Origin: an uncultured Clostridia bacterium | GTDB taxonomy: Bacteria; Bacillota; Clostridia; TANB77; CAG-508 | DNA length: 43,991 nucleotides | Assembly: GCA_934169575.1 (NCBI GenBank) | Contig: CAKPOA010000011.1 | Location: 1 to 43,991 of the forward strand | Direction of reading: 5' to 3' | Part shown: in pieces, positions 1 through 8,564 of the stretch | How positions within the stretch are numbered: the stretch's first letter is position 1 | Layout: every line of letters begins with the position of its first letter | Notes under the pieces: model-generated | Database searches by the model: none | What the model was told of the DNA's origin: nothing | Seen by the model: only the letters and a program-made list of their open reading frames with translations | Translations under genes and position numbers: made by a program

Positions 1-2
1 TA

Positions 3-341
3 ACAAGTCAAATGATATGGGGAAGCCAATATGATGCAATGTTAAATTTTGCATTAACAGGAAATGATAAATCAAAATTAACATCAACAGAGTATGGAAA
101 CCATACACACTCATTATTAAAAACAGGATTAACGAGAACATCAGACAAAATAAACAATATATATGATTTAGGAGGAAATTTATGGGAATGGACATCAGAG
201 GCCTGTAGCGGCGAATTCTGCGGCAGAGCTTCTCGAGGGGGCTTTTACATCATCAGCGATCCAGCGACTAAACGCGGCATCGGCAAACCGGATGTTAGCA
301 ACCCTTATATTTCTTTGAGGTCCTCACTTTATGTTAAGTAG
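3..341 (+). CDS. FGE/SUMF1-fold (C-type lectin fold) protein, C-terminal part, likely DGR target
   Basis: The reading frame is open to the left edge, so only the last ~112 residues are present and the ATG at position 12 is internal. The sequence reads SQYDAM...NIYDLGGNLWEWTSE, then a Cys/Gly-rich stretch, then RASRGGFY and finally SLRSSLYVK. The GGN-WEW and RGG blocks are the C-terminal signature of the FGE-sulfatase domain. The same architecture (SQYDAM, NIYDLGGN, a final SLYIK) recurs in the prepilin-anchored gene at 19546-21213, so this is probably the end of a similar surface protein. The last third is unlike the rest: 57 of 100 bases are G/C at 201-300 against 27 of 100 at 61-160. FGE-fold proteins are well-known DGR targets. 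A catalytic FGE role is unlikely because the C-terminal region appears hypervariable. The family call is firm; the DGR role is an inference because no reverse transcriptase is in view. Confidence 0.85.
   Translation, partial: TSQMIWGSQYDAMLNFALTGNDKSKLTSTEYGNHTHSLLKTGLTRTSDKINNIYDLGGNLWEWTSEACSGEFCGRASRGGFYIISDPATKRGIGKPDVSNPYISLRSSLYVK
198..329 (+). repeat. Putative DGR variable repeat (VR) at the 3' end of the FGE-fold gene
   Basis: Codons at the presumed variable sites are almost all NNY: GCC TGT AGC GGC, TTC TGC GGC, ATC ATC AGC GAT, CGC GGC ATC GGC, GAT GTT AGC AAC and TAT ATT. This is what adenine-specific mutagenesis of AAC/AAT template codons produces: the third base is kept and the first two vary. 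The invariant scaffold between them (RGG, Pro, Ala, SLRSSLY) fits the ligand-binding face of the lectin fold. The boundaries are estimated from the jump in G+C and are not exact. The template repeat was not found in this window. Confidence 0.7.
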
Positions 342-409
342 GCCTGAACGCTAATTGCGATACACTTGTAATAGCTAATTGGTAAAATATGGCAATTAAA
401 TAAACCTTA

Positions 410-473
410 GGGGGTTTTGTTGTCTAAAACAACAAAGACCCCGCCGTACACCGCGAAGCGGTATGAGGCGGGG
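410..473 (+). other. Two overlapping, mutually exclusive hairpins just downstream of the VR gene
   Basis: Hairpin A pairs GGGG (410-413) with CCCC (439-442) and TTTGTTGT (416-423) with ACAACAAA (429-436), with loop CTAAA. Hairpin B pairs CCCCGCC (439-445) with GGCGGGG (467-473), with an inner ACCGC-GAA-GCGGT stem (450-462). Both use the same CCCC, so only one can form at a time. Strong hairpins just after the VR are a known feature of several DGRs, where they assist target recognition. An attenuator-like switch is the alternative reading. This is the most G+C-rich spot in the intergenic region 342-620. Confidence 0.6.
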
Positions 474-486
474 GCAAATATAATAG

Positions 487-512
487 GATATCCAAATTTG
501 GATGTCTTTTTT
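487..512 (+). terminator. Rho-independent terminator
   Basis: GATATCCA (487-494) pairs with TGGATGTC (499-506), including one G-T pair, around an AATT loop, and is followed directly by six T residues (507-512). It probably ends transcription of the FGE-fold gene. Confidence 0.65.
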
Positions 513-520
513 AATATGTT

Positions 521-542
521 TTTGAATTAAATTCAAATTTTT
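521..542 (+). terminator. Second, weaker hairpin with a T tail
   Basis: TTTGAAT (521-527), loop TAA and ATTCAAA (531-537) form a perfect 7-bp stem followed by T residues to 542. The stem is all A/T except one pair, so termination would be weak. It may back up the terminator at 487-512. Confidence 0.35.
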
Positions 543-620
543 GTGAAATAATATAAAAAGATATTGCAAAAAAGCAAAAAAAGTAATAAAATAAACCAAA
601 AACATAGGAGGGTTCCGATT

Positions 621-857
621 ATGATAAAACAGATATATGTAAGTCAAAAAGAAGAGATAGACGAGATTTTAAAAGATGTAGAAAAAAAGGTGCCAAAAAT
701 TGAAGATAAAATGTACCAAGAAAATAAAGCTATTATAGAAGAAATAAATAATATATATAATATAAAAATAAATGCTATATGTGAGGCAATGTATGAAAAA
801 GGTTTTAAAGATGGCGTAAATTTAATGGTTGAAGTAGATGGAAAACTAGAAGTTTAA
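621..857 (+). CDS. Small charged hypothetical protein (78 aa)
   Basis: I chose the ATG at 621 because AGGAGGG (606-612) lies 8 nt upstream; the frame is open further 5' but those codons have no ribosome binding site. The protein is mostly predicted helix, rich in Lys and Glu (QKEEIDEILKDVEKKVPKIE), with a C-terminal block CEAMYEKGFKDGVNLMVEV. That block recalls the KGFKxGxxLMxE ending of small clostridial proteins grouped as DUF6809, but the match is only suggestive. No membrane segment or catalytic motif is visible. It is followed 79 nt later by another small charged gene. Function unknown. Confidence 0.65.
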   Translation: MIKQIYVSQKEEIDEILKDVEKKVPKIEDKMYQENKAIIEEINNIYNIKINAICEAMYEKGFKDGVNLMVEVDGKLEV

Positions 858-936
858 CAGAAAAATTCAAAAACTATATTGATTTTTTAGGCTAAATGTG
901 GTAAAGTATATAAAAAGAGAAAAGGGGGACCTTTGT

Positions 937-1311
937 ATGCAAAAAGAAGAAATAGAAGAAAGAAACATAGATATAAAAGGAACTTTTGAAAAGTTTATAA
1001 AACCAGAAGAGCCAGAATTAGAGCAAGAAGAAGCAATAATGAAATATAGTGAAAAAAAGAAAAAAAGAAAAAATGAAAGTGATGAAGATGGAGAAAATTC
1101 AGAAGAACAAGAACATCTAAAAAGAATAAAACAAGAATTATTAGAATCATTAAAAAGAGTAAAATTACTTGAAAACAATATATATGGATCAACAAAAGAA
1201 AATAAAGAAAAAGAAATAAAAATGAATGAAAAATATAAACAACAGGTAATACAGTCAGAAAAAATAAAAGAAGAAAAAAGCACTAAAGAGATAGAGCAAG
1301 AAAGAGAATAA
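937..1311 (+). CDS. Highly charged coiled-coil hypothetical protein (124 aa)
   Basis: The ATG at 937 is preceded by GGGGGA (924-929) at 7 nt, so it is preferred over the in-frame GTG at 898. The protein is dominated by Lys, Glu, Asn and Gln, with a low-complexity KKKKRK patch near residues 38-44 and a likely coiled coil over the second half. There is no signal peptide or membrane segment. A weak promoter-like pair (TTGATT at 879, TAAAGT at 902, 17-nt spacer) lies upstream. It ends 36 nt before mfd and may be cotranscribed with it. I do not recognise a family; the skewed composition makes remote matches unreliable. Confidence 0.6.
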   Translation: MQKEEIEERNIDIKGTFEKFIKPEEPELEQEEAIMKYSEKKKKRKNESDEDGENSEEQEHLKRIKQELLESLKRVKLLENNIYGSTKENKEKEIKMNEKYKQQVIQSEKIKEEKSTKEIEQERE

Positions 1312-1347
1312 AACAATAAAGTCTGTCTTAAAAGGAATGAGGTAAAA

Positions 1348-4300
1348 ATGAACACGATTATCAGCGAACTTGGTAAAAGCCAAAGAATCAATGAGATTAT
1401 AAAAAATATAGAAAATAAAATAAGTCCGATAGAAATATCGGGCTTAACTGACGTTGCAGAAACAGCTGTAATTACAAGTGTAAACGAATATGCAAAAAGA
1501 CCAATAATGATAATTACATATAATGAAATACAAGCAAAAAAAATAGCAGATGATTTAAAATATTTTACAGATAAAGTATGTTTATTTCCAAAAAAAGAAA
1601 TAATTACATATGATTATATAGCAGAAAGCAAAGATTTGCCATATGAAAGAATAGAAGTATTAAATAAGATATATGATAATAAAAATATGATTATTGTAAC
1701 AACAATAGAAGCTGTTCAGCAAAAAATTGTTGCAAAAGAAGAACTATATAAAAATGTTTTAGATTTTAAAATAGGTCAAAGATGGAAAATAGAAGAAATT
1801 AAACAAAAGCTTGTAGATTTAGGATATGTAAGATATGAATTAATTGATGGTAGAGGGGAATTTAGTGTAAGAGGTGGAATAATTGATATTTCAATTAGTG
1901 AGACAACAGGTGTAAGAATTGAGTTATGGGGAGATGAAATTGACTCTATTAGATATTTTAATATAATAAGTCAAAGATCTACAAGTCAAATTGATAAAAT
2001 AAAAATTTTTCCAGCACATGAATATATTTTAGAAAACAGTGTTGAGGATGTTTGTAATAATTTAAAAGAAAAAATTTATGAGGGCAAAAGATTAGAAACT
2101 TTAGAAAATGATATAGAAGTAATAAGAAATGGTGATTATTTAAGTAAAATAGATAGATATTTTAATAGTTTTTATAAAAATCAAAATACTATATTAGATT
2201 ATTTAAGTGAAAAATATTTGATTTTTATTGATGAAAAATCAAAATTAAAAGCTAGAAGTGAAAGCATAAGACAAGATACAGAAAATCTTGAAAAATCTCT
2301 AATTGAAAAAGAAAAAATTATTCCTGATAGTTTGCAAAATACACTAGAATATAACAATGTAGAAGATTTGCTAAAAGATAAACAAACAATTTTTATTGAA
2401 AAATTAAATAATACAACTACATCAAATATGCAAAAATATAATTTGCATTTTAGGCAATTAAATTATTTTAAAAGTGAAACTGGATTATTAATTGAAGATA
2501 TAAAAAGACTAAAAAAACAAAATAAAAAAATATATATTTTAGTTGATATGAAAGAAAAAGCAGGAAAAATTGAGAAAATTTTGCAAGAAAATGAAATTGA
2601 TAGTAGGTTTGAAGAAAAGCTTAACCAAACTGTGATTGGTCAAAATAATAATATTGTAATAACAGTTGGAAAATTATCAAATGGTTATGAATCTGATGAT
2701 ATAAATCAGGTTATAATTGTTGCAGATGAACTTGTTTCTGCAGAAAATAGAAATAGAAAATTTAAAAGAGAAGAATTTAAAAAAGGTGAAAAAGTAGTTT
2801 TTGCAGATTTAAAAGTAGGTGATTATGTTGTACACAGAAGTTATGGAATAGGTATATATATAGGTGTGAATACAATTACAGCAGATAAAACTACAAAAGA
2901 TTATATAAAAATAAAATATTTAGAAGATGATATTTTGTATGTACCAATAAATGCACTAGATAGTGTAAGAAAATATGTTGGTGGAGAAGAAATTGGTCTA
3001 AAATTAAATAAACTTGGAAGTAAAGATTGGCAAAAAACTACAAATAAAGTTAAAAATAATTTAAGAACTGTTGCAAAAGAATTGATTGAATTATATGCAA
3101 GAAGAGAAAAAGCAAGAGGATATGCTTTTAGCCCAGATACAGATTGGCAAAGAGAATTTGAGGGTAAATTTCCATATATTGAAACAGATGATCAATTACG
3201 CTGTATTCATGAAGTAAAAGTTGATATGGAAAATGAAAAACCTATGGATAGATTGCTTTGTGGAGATGTGGGATATGGAAAAACAGAAGTTGCAATAAGA
3301 GCAGCTTTTAAAGCAGTTATGGATAAAAAACAAGTTGTATATTTAGTGCCAACAACTGTACTTGCAAAACAACAATATGAAACTTTTAGAGAAAGAATGA
3401 AAGATTATCCTATAAAAGTAGAATTATTAAATAGGTTTAGAAGTGCAAAAGATAATAATAGGATTATAAAAGAATTAAAACTTGGAGAAGTGGATATTGT
3501 TGTTGGAACACATAAATTACTTGGAAAAGATGTTGATTTTAAAGATTTAGGACTTTTAATAATTGATGAGGAACATAGATTTGGTGTTAAAGCAAAAGAA
3601 AAAATTAAACAATATAAAATGAATATTGATGTACTTACTATGACAGCAACACCAATACCTAGAACATTACATATGTCTGTTGTAGGTGTGAGAGATATGT
3701 CTGTAATATATGAACCACCTCAAAATAGGAAACCTGTTCAAACATATGTGCTTGAATATGATAAAGAAGTTATAAAAGAAGCAATAACAAAAGAATTAGA
3801 AAGAAATGGTCAAGTACTATATATTTTTAATCGTGTTGATGAAATCATGGGAAAAGCAAATGAAATTGCAGACTTAGTTCCTGAGGCAAATGTTGTTTAT
3901 GCACATGGGAGAATGACAGGAAGAGAAATAGAAGATATAATGGAAGAATTTGTTGAAGGGAAAACAAATGTGCTTGTTTGTACCACAATTTTAGAGTCTG
4001 GAATAGATATTCAAAATGCTAATACAATAATTGTTGAAAATGCAGATAGAATGGGATTAGCACAATTATACCAAATAAGAGGAAGAGTTGGTAGATCAGA
4101 AAGACAAGGATATGCTTATATTACATATAAAAAAGATAAAATGCTTGCAGAACAAGCTGATAAAAGATTAAAAGCTATTAAAGAATTTACTGAATTTGGT
4201 TCAGGATTTAAAATTGCTATGAGAGATTTGGAAATTAGAGGGGCTGGAAGTTTAATTGGTGAAGTACAGCATGGACATCTTGAAGAAGTAGGTTATGATA

Positions 4301-4800
4301 CATATTGTAGATTATTAGATGAAGTTGTAAGAGAAGAACAAGGTATAAAAGTAGAGCCAGAACATGAAGTTCAAATTGATTTAAATGTTACAAGCTTTAT
4401 ACCAGATTCATATATTTCAGATTCAAACCAAAAAATCGAGATTTATCAAGATATTGCACTATGTAGAAATGAAAAAAATATCCAAGATGTTATAGATGAA
4501 TTAATAGATAGATTTGGTGATATACCAAATGAAGTTGAAAGCCTACTTGAAGTTTCAAGAATTAAACAGTTTGCTAAAAATATGGGAGTTGTTAAAATAT
4601 CAAGTAAAAGAAATAGCATAGTATTTACCTATGATAATGAATTATTTAATGAGTCATGTATTGTTCCATTAATTGATAAATATGGAAATAGAATAAGTTT
4701 TTCACCAGGTGCTAAACCAATGGCCACTTTAAAAATTTTAAATAATTCAGAAAATGAAATTTTACGAGAAACAAAGGACTTTTTACAAACCAAATATTAA
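1348..4800 (+). CDS. mfd: Transcription-repair coupling factor Mfd
   Basis: At 1150 residues this is normal length for Mfd, the DNA translocase that removes stalled RNA polymerase from lesions and recruits UvrA. The UvrB-like N-terminal module is present (GGIIDISISE near residue 177, ELWGDEIDSIR after it). The CarD/RNA-polymerase-interaction domain starts near residue 492 (GDYVVHRSYGIGIYIG). The helicase motor follows: Walker A GDVGYGKTE near 638-646, DEEH at 739-742, TATPIPRT near 765 and RGRVGRSERQG near 909. The TRCF C-terminal domain (PDSYISDSNQKIEIYQDIA) completes it. All motor motifs look intact. The ATG at 1348 has a purine-rich GGAATGAGG upstream. Confidence 0.97.
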   Translation: MNTIISELGKSQRINEIIKNIENKISPIEISGLTDVAETAVITSVNEYAKRPIMIITYNEIQAKKIADDLKYFTDKVCLFPKKEIITYDYIAESKDLPYERIEVLNKIYDNKNMIIVTTIEAVQQKIVAKEELYKNVLDFKIGQRWKIEEIKQKLVDLGYVRYELIDGRGEFSVRGGIIDISISETTGVRIELWGDEIDSIRYFNIISQRSTSQIDKIKIFPAHEYILENSVEDVCNNLKEKIYEGKRLETLENDIEVIRNGDYLSKIDRYFNSFYKNQNTILDYLSEKYLIFIDEKSKLKARSESIRQDTENLEKSLIEKEKIIPDSLQNTLEYNNVEDLLKDKQTIFIEKLNNTTTSNMQKYNLHFRQLNYFKSETGLLIEDIKRLKKQNKKIYILVDMKEKAGKIEKILQENEIDSRFEEKLNQTVIGQNNNIVITVGKLSNGYESDDINQVIIVADELVSAENRNRKFKREEFKKGEKVVFADLKVGDYVVHRSYGIGIYIGVNTITADKTTKDYIKIKYLEDDILYVPINALDSVRKYVGGEEIGLKLNKLGSKDWQKTTNKVKNNLRTVAKELIELYARREKARGYAFSPDTDWQREFEGKFPYIETDDQLRCIHEVKVDMENEKPMDRLLCGDVGYGKTEVAIRAAFKAVMDKKQVVYLVPTTVLAKQQYETFRERMKDYPIKVELLNRFRSAKDNNRIIKELKLGEVDIVVGTHKLLGKDVDFKDLGLLIIDEEHRFGVKAKEKIKQYKMNIDVLTMTATPIPRTLHMSVVGVRDMSVIYEPPQNRKPVQTYVLEYDKEVIKEAITKELERNGQVLYIFNRVDEIMGKANEIADLVPEANVVYAHGRMTGREIEDIMEEFVEGKTNVLVCTTILESGIDIQNANTIIVENADRMGLAQLYQIRGRVGRSERQGYAYITYKKDKMLAEQADKRLKAIKEFTEFGSGFKIAMRDLEIRGAGSLIGEVQHGHLEEVGYDTYCRLLDEVVREEQGIKVEPEHEVQIDLNVTSFIPDSYISDSNQKIEIYQDIALCRNEKNIQDVIDELIDRFGDIPNEVESLLEVSRIKQFAKNMGVVKISSKRNSIVFTYDNELFNESCIVPLIDKYGNRISFSPGAKPMATLKILNNSENEILRETKDFLQTKY

Positions 4801-4828
4801 TTGACAAAAATAAAATATATGATATAAT
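4801..4828 (+). promoter_or_regulatory. Consensus sigma-A promoter for the glycolipid operon
   Basis: TTGACA (4801-4806), a 16-nt spacer and TATAAT (4823-4828) match the housekeeping consensus at all twelve positions. The -35 box begins at the base after the mfd stop codon. It drives the gene starting at 4855. Confidence 0.85.
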
Positions 4829-4854
4829 GTAGGAAAATATGGGGGAAAATAAAA

Positions 4855-5889
4855 ATGAAAAAAAATAACAAAAAGAAAACAATAAAAAACTTAATATTTT
4901 TCATTTTGATTTTAGGAATAACATTAGGAATAATATTGAAAGAACAAAATGTAACAGATATTATAGAGATAATTAAAAATGTAAAAGTAGAATATGTTAT
5001 AATCGGAATAATATGTATGACCATATATTTATTATTAGAAGCAGTAAACTTAAATAGAACATTAAAAGTATTAGGTGAAAAAGTAACATTTATGCAAAAT
5101 TTTAAATATGCTATAATTGGATTTTTCTTTAGTTCTATAACACCTGCAGCAAGTGGTGGGCAACCTGCACAAATTTATTATATGAATAAAAATAATATAT
5201 CTGTAGGAAATTCTACATTAGCATTATTAATAAATTTAACAAGTATGCAAATTATAACTATAAGTTTAGCTTTTATAAGTTTAATATTTAATTATAAGTA
5301 TTTAAATACTATATTAATTATTTGTTTTATTATTGGAATTGGGCTTAATATGAGTGCACTTGCATTACTTGTAATAAGCATATTTTCTAAAAGATTATCA
5401 AATTGGTTTATAAAATTTGCAATAAAAATCATGAAATTTTTTAAAGTAAAAAACATAGAAGAAAAGCAAGATTTTTTAGAAAAAGAATTAGAAAAATATC
5501 AAAAAAATGCAGTATATATTAAAAATAACAAAATGTTAATGTTTAAGACTATTGTAACTACATTATTACAATTTATAATATATTATAGTATTTCTTATTG
5601 GACATATAGAGCATTAGGATTTAACAAATATAATATATTTGAAATTACAACAATGCAATCTGTATTATTTGCAACTGTATCTGGAATGCCATCACCTGGG
5701 GCTGTTGGAGTAAGTGAAGGAGCATTTATTGAAATATTTAGAAATGTTTATCCACAAAATATCATTAAAAGTGCTACTTTATTAAATAGAGGAATTAATT
5801 TTTATATATTTTTAATAATAAGTGGAATAGTTGTTATGATAAGTGAAATTAAAAGTAAAAAGGAAAATAGAAAGGTATCTGATAAATGA
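4855..5889 (+). CDS. Flippase-like integral membrane protein (LPG synthase TM / YbhN / UPF0104 family)
   Basis: This 344-residue protein has about eight hydrophobic segments and the hallmark blocks of the lysylphosphatidylglycerol-synthase transmembrane domain family (PF03706): SGGQPAQIYYMNK near residue 100 and MPSPGAVGVSEGAF near residue 278. It lacks the soluble aminoacyl-transferase domain of full MprF, so it should be the stand-alone flippase-like type that moves lipids or glycolipids across the cytoplasmic membrane. It is first in an operon behind the promoter at 4801-4828. Its stop overlaps the next start (ATGA at 5886-5889), indicating translational coupling to a GT8 glycosyltransferase. 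Substrate unknown; the context suggests a glycolipid. Confidence 0.85.
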   Translation: MKKNNKKKTIKNLIFFILILGITLGIILKEQNVTDIIEIIKNVKVEYVIIGIICMTIYLLLEAVNLNRTLKVLGEKVTFMQNFKYAIIGFFFSSITPAASGGQPAQIYYMNKNNISVGNSTLALLINLTSMQIITISLAFISLIFNYKYLNTILIICFIIGIGLNMSALALLVISIFSKRLSNWFIKFAIKIMKFFKVKNIEEKQDFLEKELEKYQKNAVYIKNNKMLMFKTIVTTLLQFIIYYSISYWTYRALGFNKYNIFEITTMQSVLFATVSGMPSPGAVGVSEGAFIEIFRNVYPQNIIKSATLLNRGINFYIFLIISGIVVMISEIKSKKENRKVSDK

Positions 5890-6734
5890 TAAATATATTA
5901 TTATGTGGCAATAAAAAAGTTTTTGATGGGGCATTAACAGAATTAATATCTATTACAAACAAAACAAAAGAAACAATAAATTGTTATATTTTAACAATGG
6001 ATTTAACAAGAAAAAATCCAGAATATATGGCTATTGAAGATAAACAAATAAGTTTTTTAGAATATGTTATAAAAACGAAAAATGAAAAAAATTGCGTAAA
6101 AAAATTTGATGTTACAGATTTGTATGAAAGAGAATTTGGATATGGGAAAAATGAAAATGCGTATTGTACACCATATACATTACTAAGATTATTGGTAGAT
6201 TTAATACCTGAAATGCCAGATAAAATTTTATATCTTGATATTGATATGATGGCAAATGATGATATATCAAGATTATATAATATTGATATATCAGAATATG
6301 AATATGCAGCTGTAAAAGAAAAATATGGTTCAAAATTTATAAAATGGGATTATATAAATGCTGGAATGTTGTTACTTAATATGGAGATAATTAGACAAAC
6401 AAGATTATTTGAAAAAGCAAGAAATTTACTTAAAAAAAGGAAAATGCTTTTTGCAGATCAAGATGCAATATATTGGTCAACAACTAAAAAGAAATTATTG
6501 CCAAGAATATATAATGAACAATCAAAATTTAACAAAAAAGATACTGTAATTTGCCACTTTTGTAAGAGATTACTAATATGGCCATATCCAAGAACAGAAA
6601 ATTTTAAACAGTGGAATATAAAAGAAGTTCATAAAATATTAAAATGTTATTGTTTTGATGATGATTTAAATGAATATTTAAAATGGAAAAGTAAATATGA
6701 AAAAGAGGTAGAAAACGAGGGGGTAAAATACTAA
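5886..6734 (+). CDS. Glycosyltransferase family 8 protein
   Basis: This 282-residue protein has the GT8 retaining-transferase pattern. The metal-binding DxD is D118-I-D120 in LYLDIDMMANDDISRLY. The acceptor-side block is YINAGMLLLNMEI, then FADQDAIYWSTTKKK, and a C-terminal VICHFC block that fits the family's usual HF/HY metal ligand. GT8 enzymes move sugar from UDP-sugars. It is translationally coupled to the upstream flippase and directly abuts the downstream GT8-acyltransferase fusion, so all three probably build or export one glycolipid. There is no signal peptide, so it should be cytoplasmic. Donor and acceptor cannot be told from sequence. Confidence 0.88.
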   Translation: MINILLCGNKKVFDGALTELISITNKTKETINCYILTMDLTRKNPEYMAIEDKQISFLEYVIKTKNEKNCVKKFDVTDLYEREFGYGKNENAYCTPYTLLRLLVDLIPEMPDKILYLDIDMMANDDISRLYNIDISEYEYAAVKEKYGSKFIKWDYINAGMLLLNMEIIRQTRLFEKARNLLKKRKMLFADQDAIYWSTTKKKLLPRIYNEQSKFNKKDTVICHFCKRLLIWPYPRTENFKQWNIKEVHKILKCYCFDDDLNEYLKWKSKYEKEVENEGVKY

Positions 6735-8543
6735 ATGGAAAACTATTTAAAAGTTATACCAATATTTTTTGCAGTAGATGATGGATATGTACCATTTCTT
6801 GCAGTAGCATTACAATCAATAATAGAAAACTCATCAAAAGAATATTTTTATTCAATAAAAATATTATATACAAATATTGAAGAGGAAAATAAGAAAAAAA
6901 TATTAAAATACGAAAGAGAAAATATAAAAATTGAATTTGTTGATTTGAATTATTATATAGAAGATGTAAAAGATAAATTATATACAAGAGATTATTACAC
7001 AAAAACAACATATTTTAGATTATTTATACCAAATCTATATCCACAATATGATAAAGCAATATATTTAGATAGTGATATTGTTGTACTAGGTGATATTGCA
7101 AAATTATATAATGAAGATATAGGTGATAATTTGGTTGCTGCAGTACCAGATGATGTAATACAAACAAATAAAGTTTTTCAAGATTATGTTGAAAGAGTGG
7201 TTGGTATTGCAACATATAAAAATTATTTTAATGCTGGAATGCTTTTAATGAATTTAGATGAAATGAGAAAATTTGATTTCCAAAATAAATTTCTTTATCT
7301 ATTAGGAACCGTAAAATTTGCAGTTGTACAAGATCAAGATTATTTAAATAGACTGTGTAAAGGAAGAACTAAATTATTAGATAAAGGTTGGGATAGAATG
7401 CCTATTCCAACAGATGAAATAGAAGAAAAAGACATAAATTTAATACATTATAATTTAACATATAAACCATGGCATTTTGAAAATGTATTATATGAAAATT
7501 TTTTTTGGAAGTATGCTAAGAAAACAGAATATTATGATGAAATACAAGAATTGAAAAACAAATATACAGATGAAGAAAGGTTTAGAGATTTGGAACAATA
7601 TGAAAATTTAAAAAAATTGGCTAAAAAAGAAACTGAATGTGTTGGTGATGACAGAATTTATTTCCAAAGACAAATTGATCATGAAAAATATGAACAAAGA
7701 TTGAAAGTATTAAGAAGAATTGAAGAATTAGAAAAACAAGGTATATTTGATAAAGATGTTGAAGATGATCCAGAAACAATACCATTATTACCTGATGATG
7801 TGGATTATTTAAATAAAAAAAGTACAAGCAAAATAAAAAGCAGAATTGCAAATGGAGTTGCTAAAAGATTTTTAGGGGAATTAGTAAGAGATAATAAATT
7901 AATAATAGATAAAATAAATGGTTTAGAAAATATGAAAAATATTAATTCAGGAGCTATTATAACATGTAACCATTTTAATCCATTTGATTCTTTTTCTATT
8001 GAAAAAGTTTTTAGAATTGCAGAAATGGATAAAACAAAAAAATTATATAAAGTAATTCGCGAAGGAAATTATACTAATTTCCCTGGATTATATGGATTTT
8101 TCTTTAGAAATTGTGATACATTACCACTTAGTTCAAATGCAAAAACTATGGTTGAATTTATGAAAGCTGTAGATACAATTTTGCAAAGAAAAGATTTTAT
8201 ATTAATTTATCCTGAACAAAGTATGTGGTGGAATTATAAAAAACCAAAACCATTAAAAGATGGAGCATTTAAATTTGCAGTAAGAAATGATGTACCTGTA
8301 CTTCCAATATTTATAACAATGGAAGATAGTTCTATAATACAAGATGATGGTTTTCCTGTACAAAAATATACAATAAATATAGAAAAACCAATATATCCTG
8401 ATAAGAACTTAAATAAAAAACAAAATATAAATATGATGAGAGACAAAAATTTTGATGTATGGAAAAATATATACGAAAATTTTTATGATATACCTTTAGA
8501 ATATGAAACCATTACTGAAAATGTAAAAAATGCTGAAAGATAA
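6735..8543 (+). CDS. Bifunctional GT8 glycosyltransferase / PlsC-type acyltransferase fusion
   Basis: The 602-residue protein has two catalytic modules. Residues ~1-290 are GT8, with the DxD at D112-S-D114 (YLDSDIVVLGDI), the block NYFNAGMLLMNLDEM, and VVQDQDYLNRL. A charged, coiled-coil-like linker follows (~290-370). Residues ~385-600 are a lysophospholipid acyltransferase domain: the catalytic H-x4-D box is H413-FNPF-D418, followed by PLSSNAKT and YPEQSMWW. Its start directly follows the previous stop, with GAGGGGG at 6717-6723 as ribosome binding site. A fused sugar transferase and acyltransferase suggests consecutive steps on one glycolipid. The family calls are secure; the joint pathway is inference. 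Confidence 0.88.
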   Translation: MENYLKVIPIFFAVDDGYVPFLAVALQSIIENSSKEYFYSIKILYTNIEEENKKKILKYERENIKIEFVDLNYYIEDVKDKLYTRDYYTKTTYFRLFIPNLYPQYDKAIYLDSDIVVLGDIAKLYNEDIGDNLVAAVPDDVIQTNKVFQDYVERVVGIATYKNYFNAGMLLMNLDEMRKFDFQNKFLYLLGTVKFAVVQDQDYLNRLCKGRTKLLDKGWDRMPIPTDEIEEKDINLIHYNLTYKPWHFENVLYENFFWKYAKKTEYYDEIQELKNKYTDEERFRDLEQYENLKKLAKKETECVGDDRIYFQRQIDHEKYEQRLKVLRRIEELEKQGIFDKDVEDDPETIPLLPDDVDYLNKKSTSKIKSRIANGVAKRFLGELVRDNKLIIDKINGLENMKNINSGAIITCNHFNPFDSFSIEKVFRIAEMDKTKKLYKVIREGNYTNFPGLYGFFFRNCDTLPLSSNAKTMVEFMKAVDTILQRKDFILIYPEQSMWWNYKKPKPLKDGAFKFAVRNDVPVLPIFITMEDSSIIQDDGFPVQKYTINIEKPIYPDKNLNKKQNINMMRDKNFDVWKNIYENFYDIPLEYETITENVKNAER

Positions 8544-8564
8544 CATAAAAAAGGAAGATGTAAA

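Noticed and set aside
12..14. ATG at position 12 as the true start of the first gene
   Set aside because: The frame is open to the left edge, the sequence before it continues the homology to the SQYDAM region, and there is no ribosome binding site.
867..1391. Long minus-strand frames such as 867-1391, 11402-11797 and 22863-23306
   Set aside because: They are antisense to clear genes, have Ser/Phe/Ile/Leu-biased composition from A-rich coding on the other strand, and lack ribosome binding sites.
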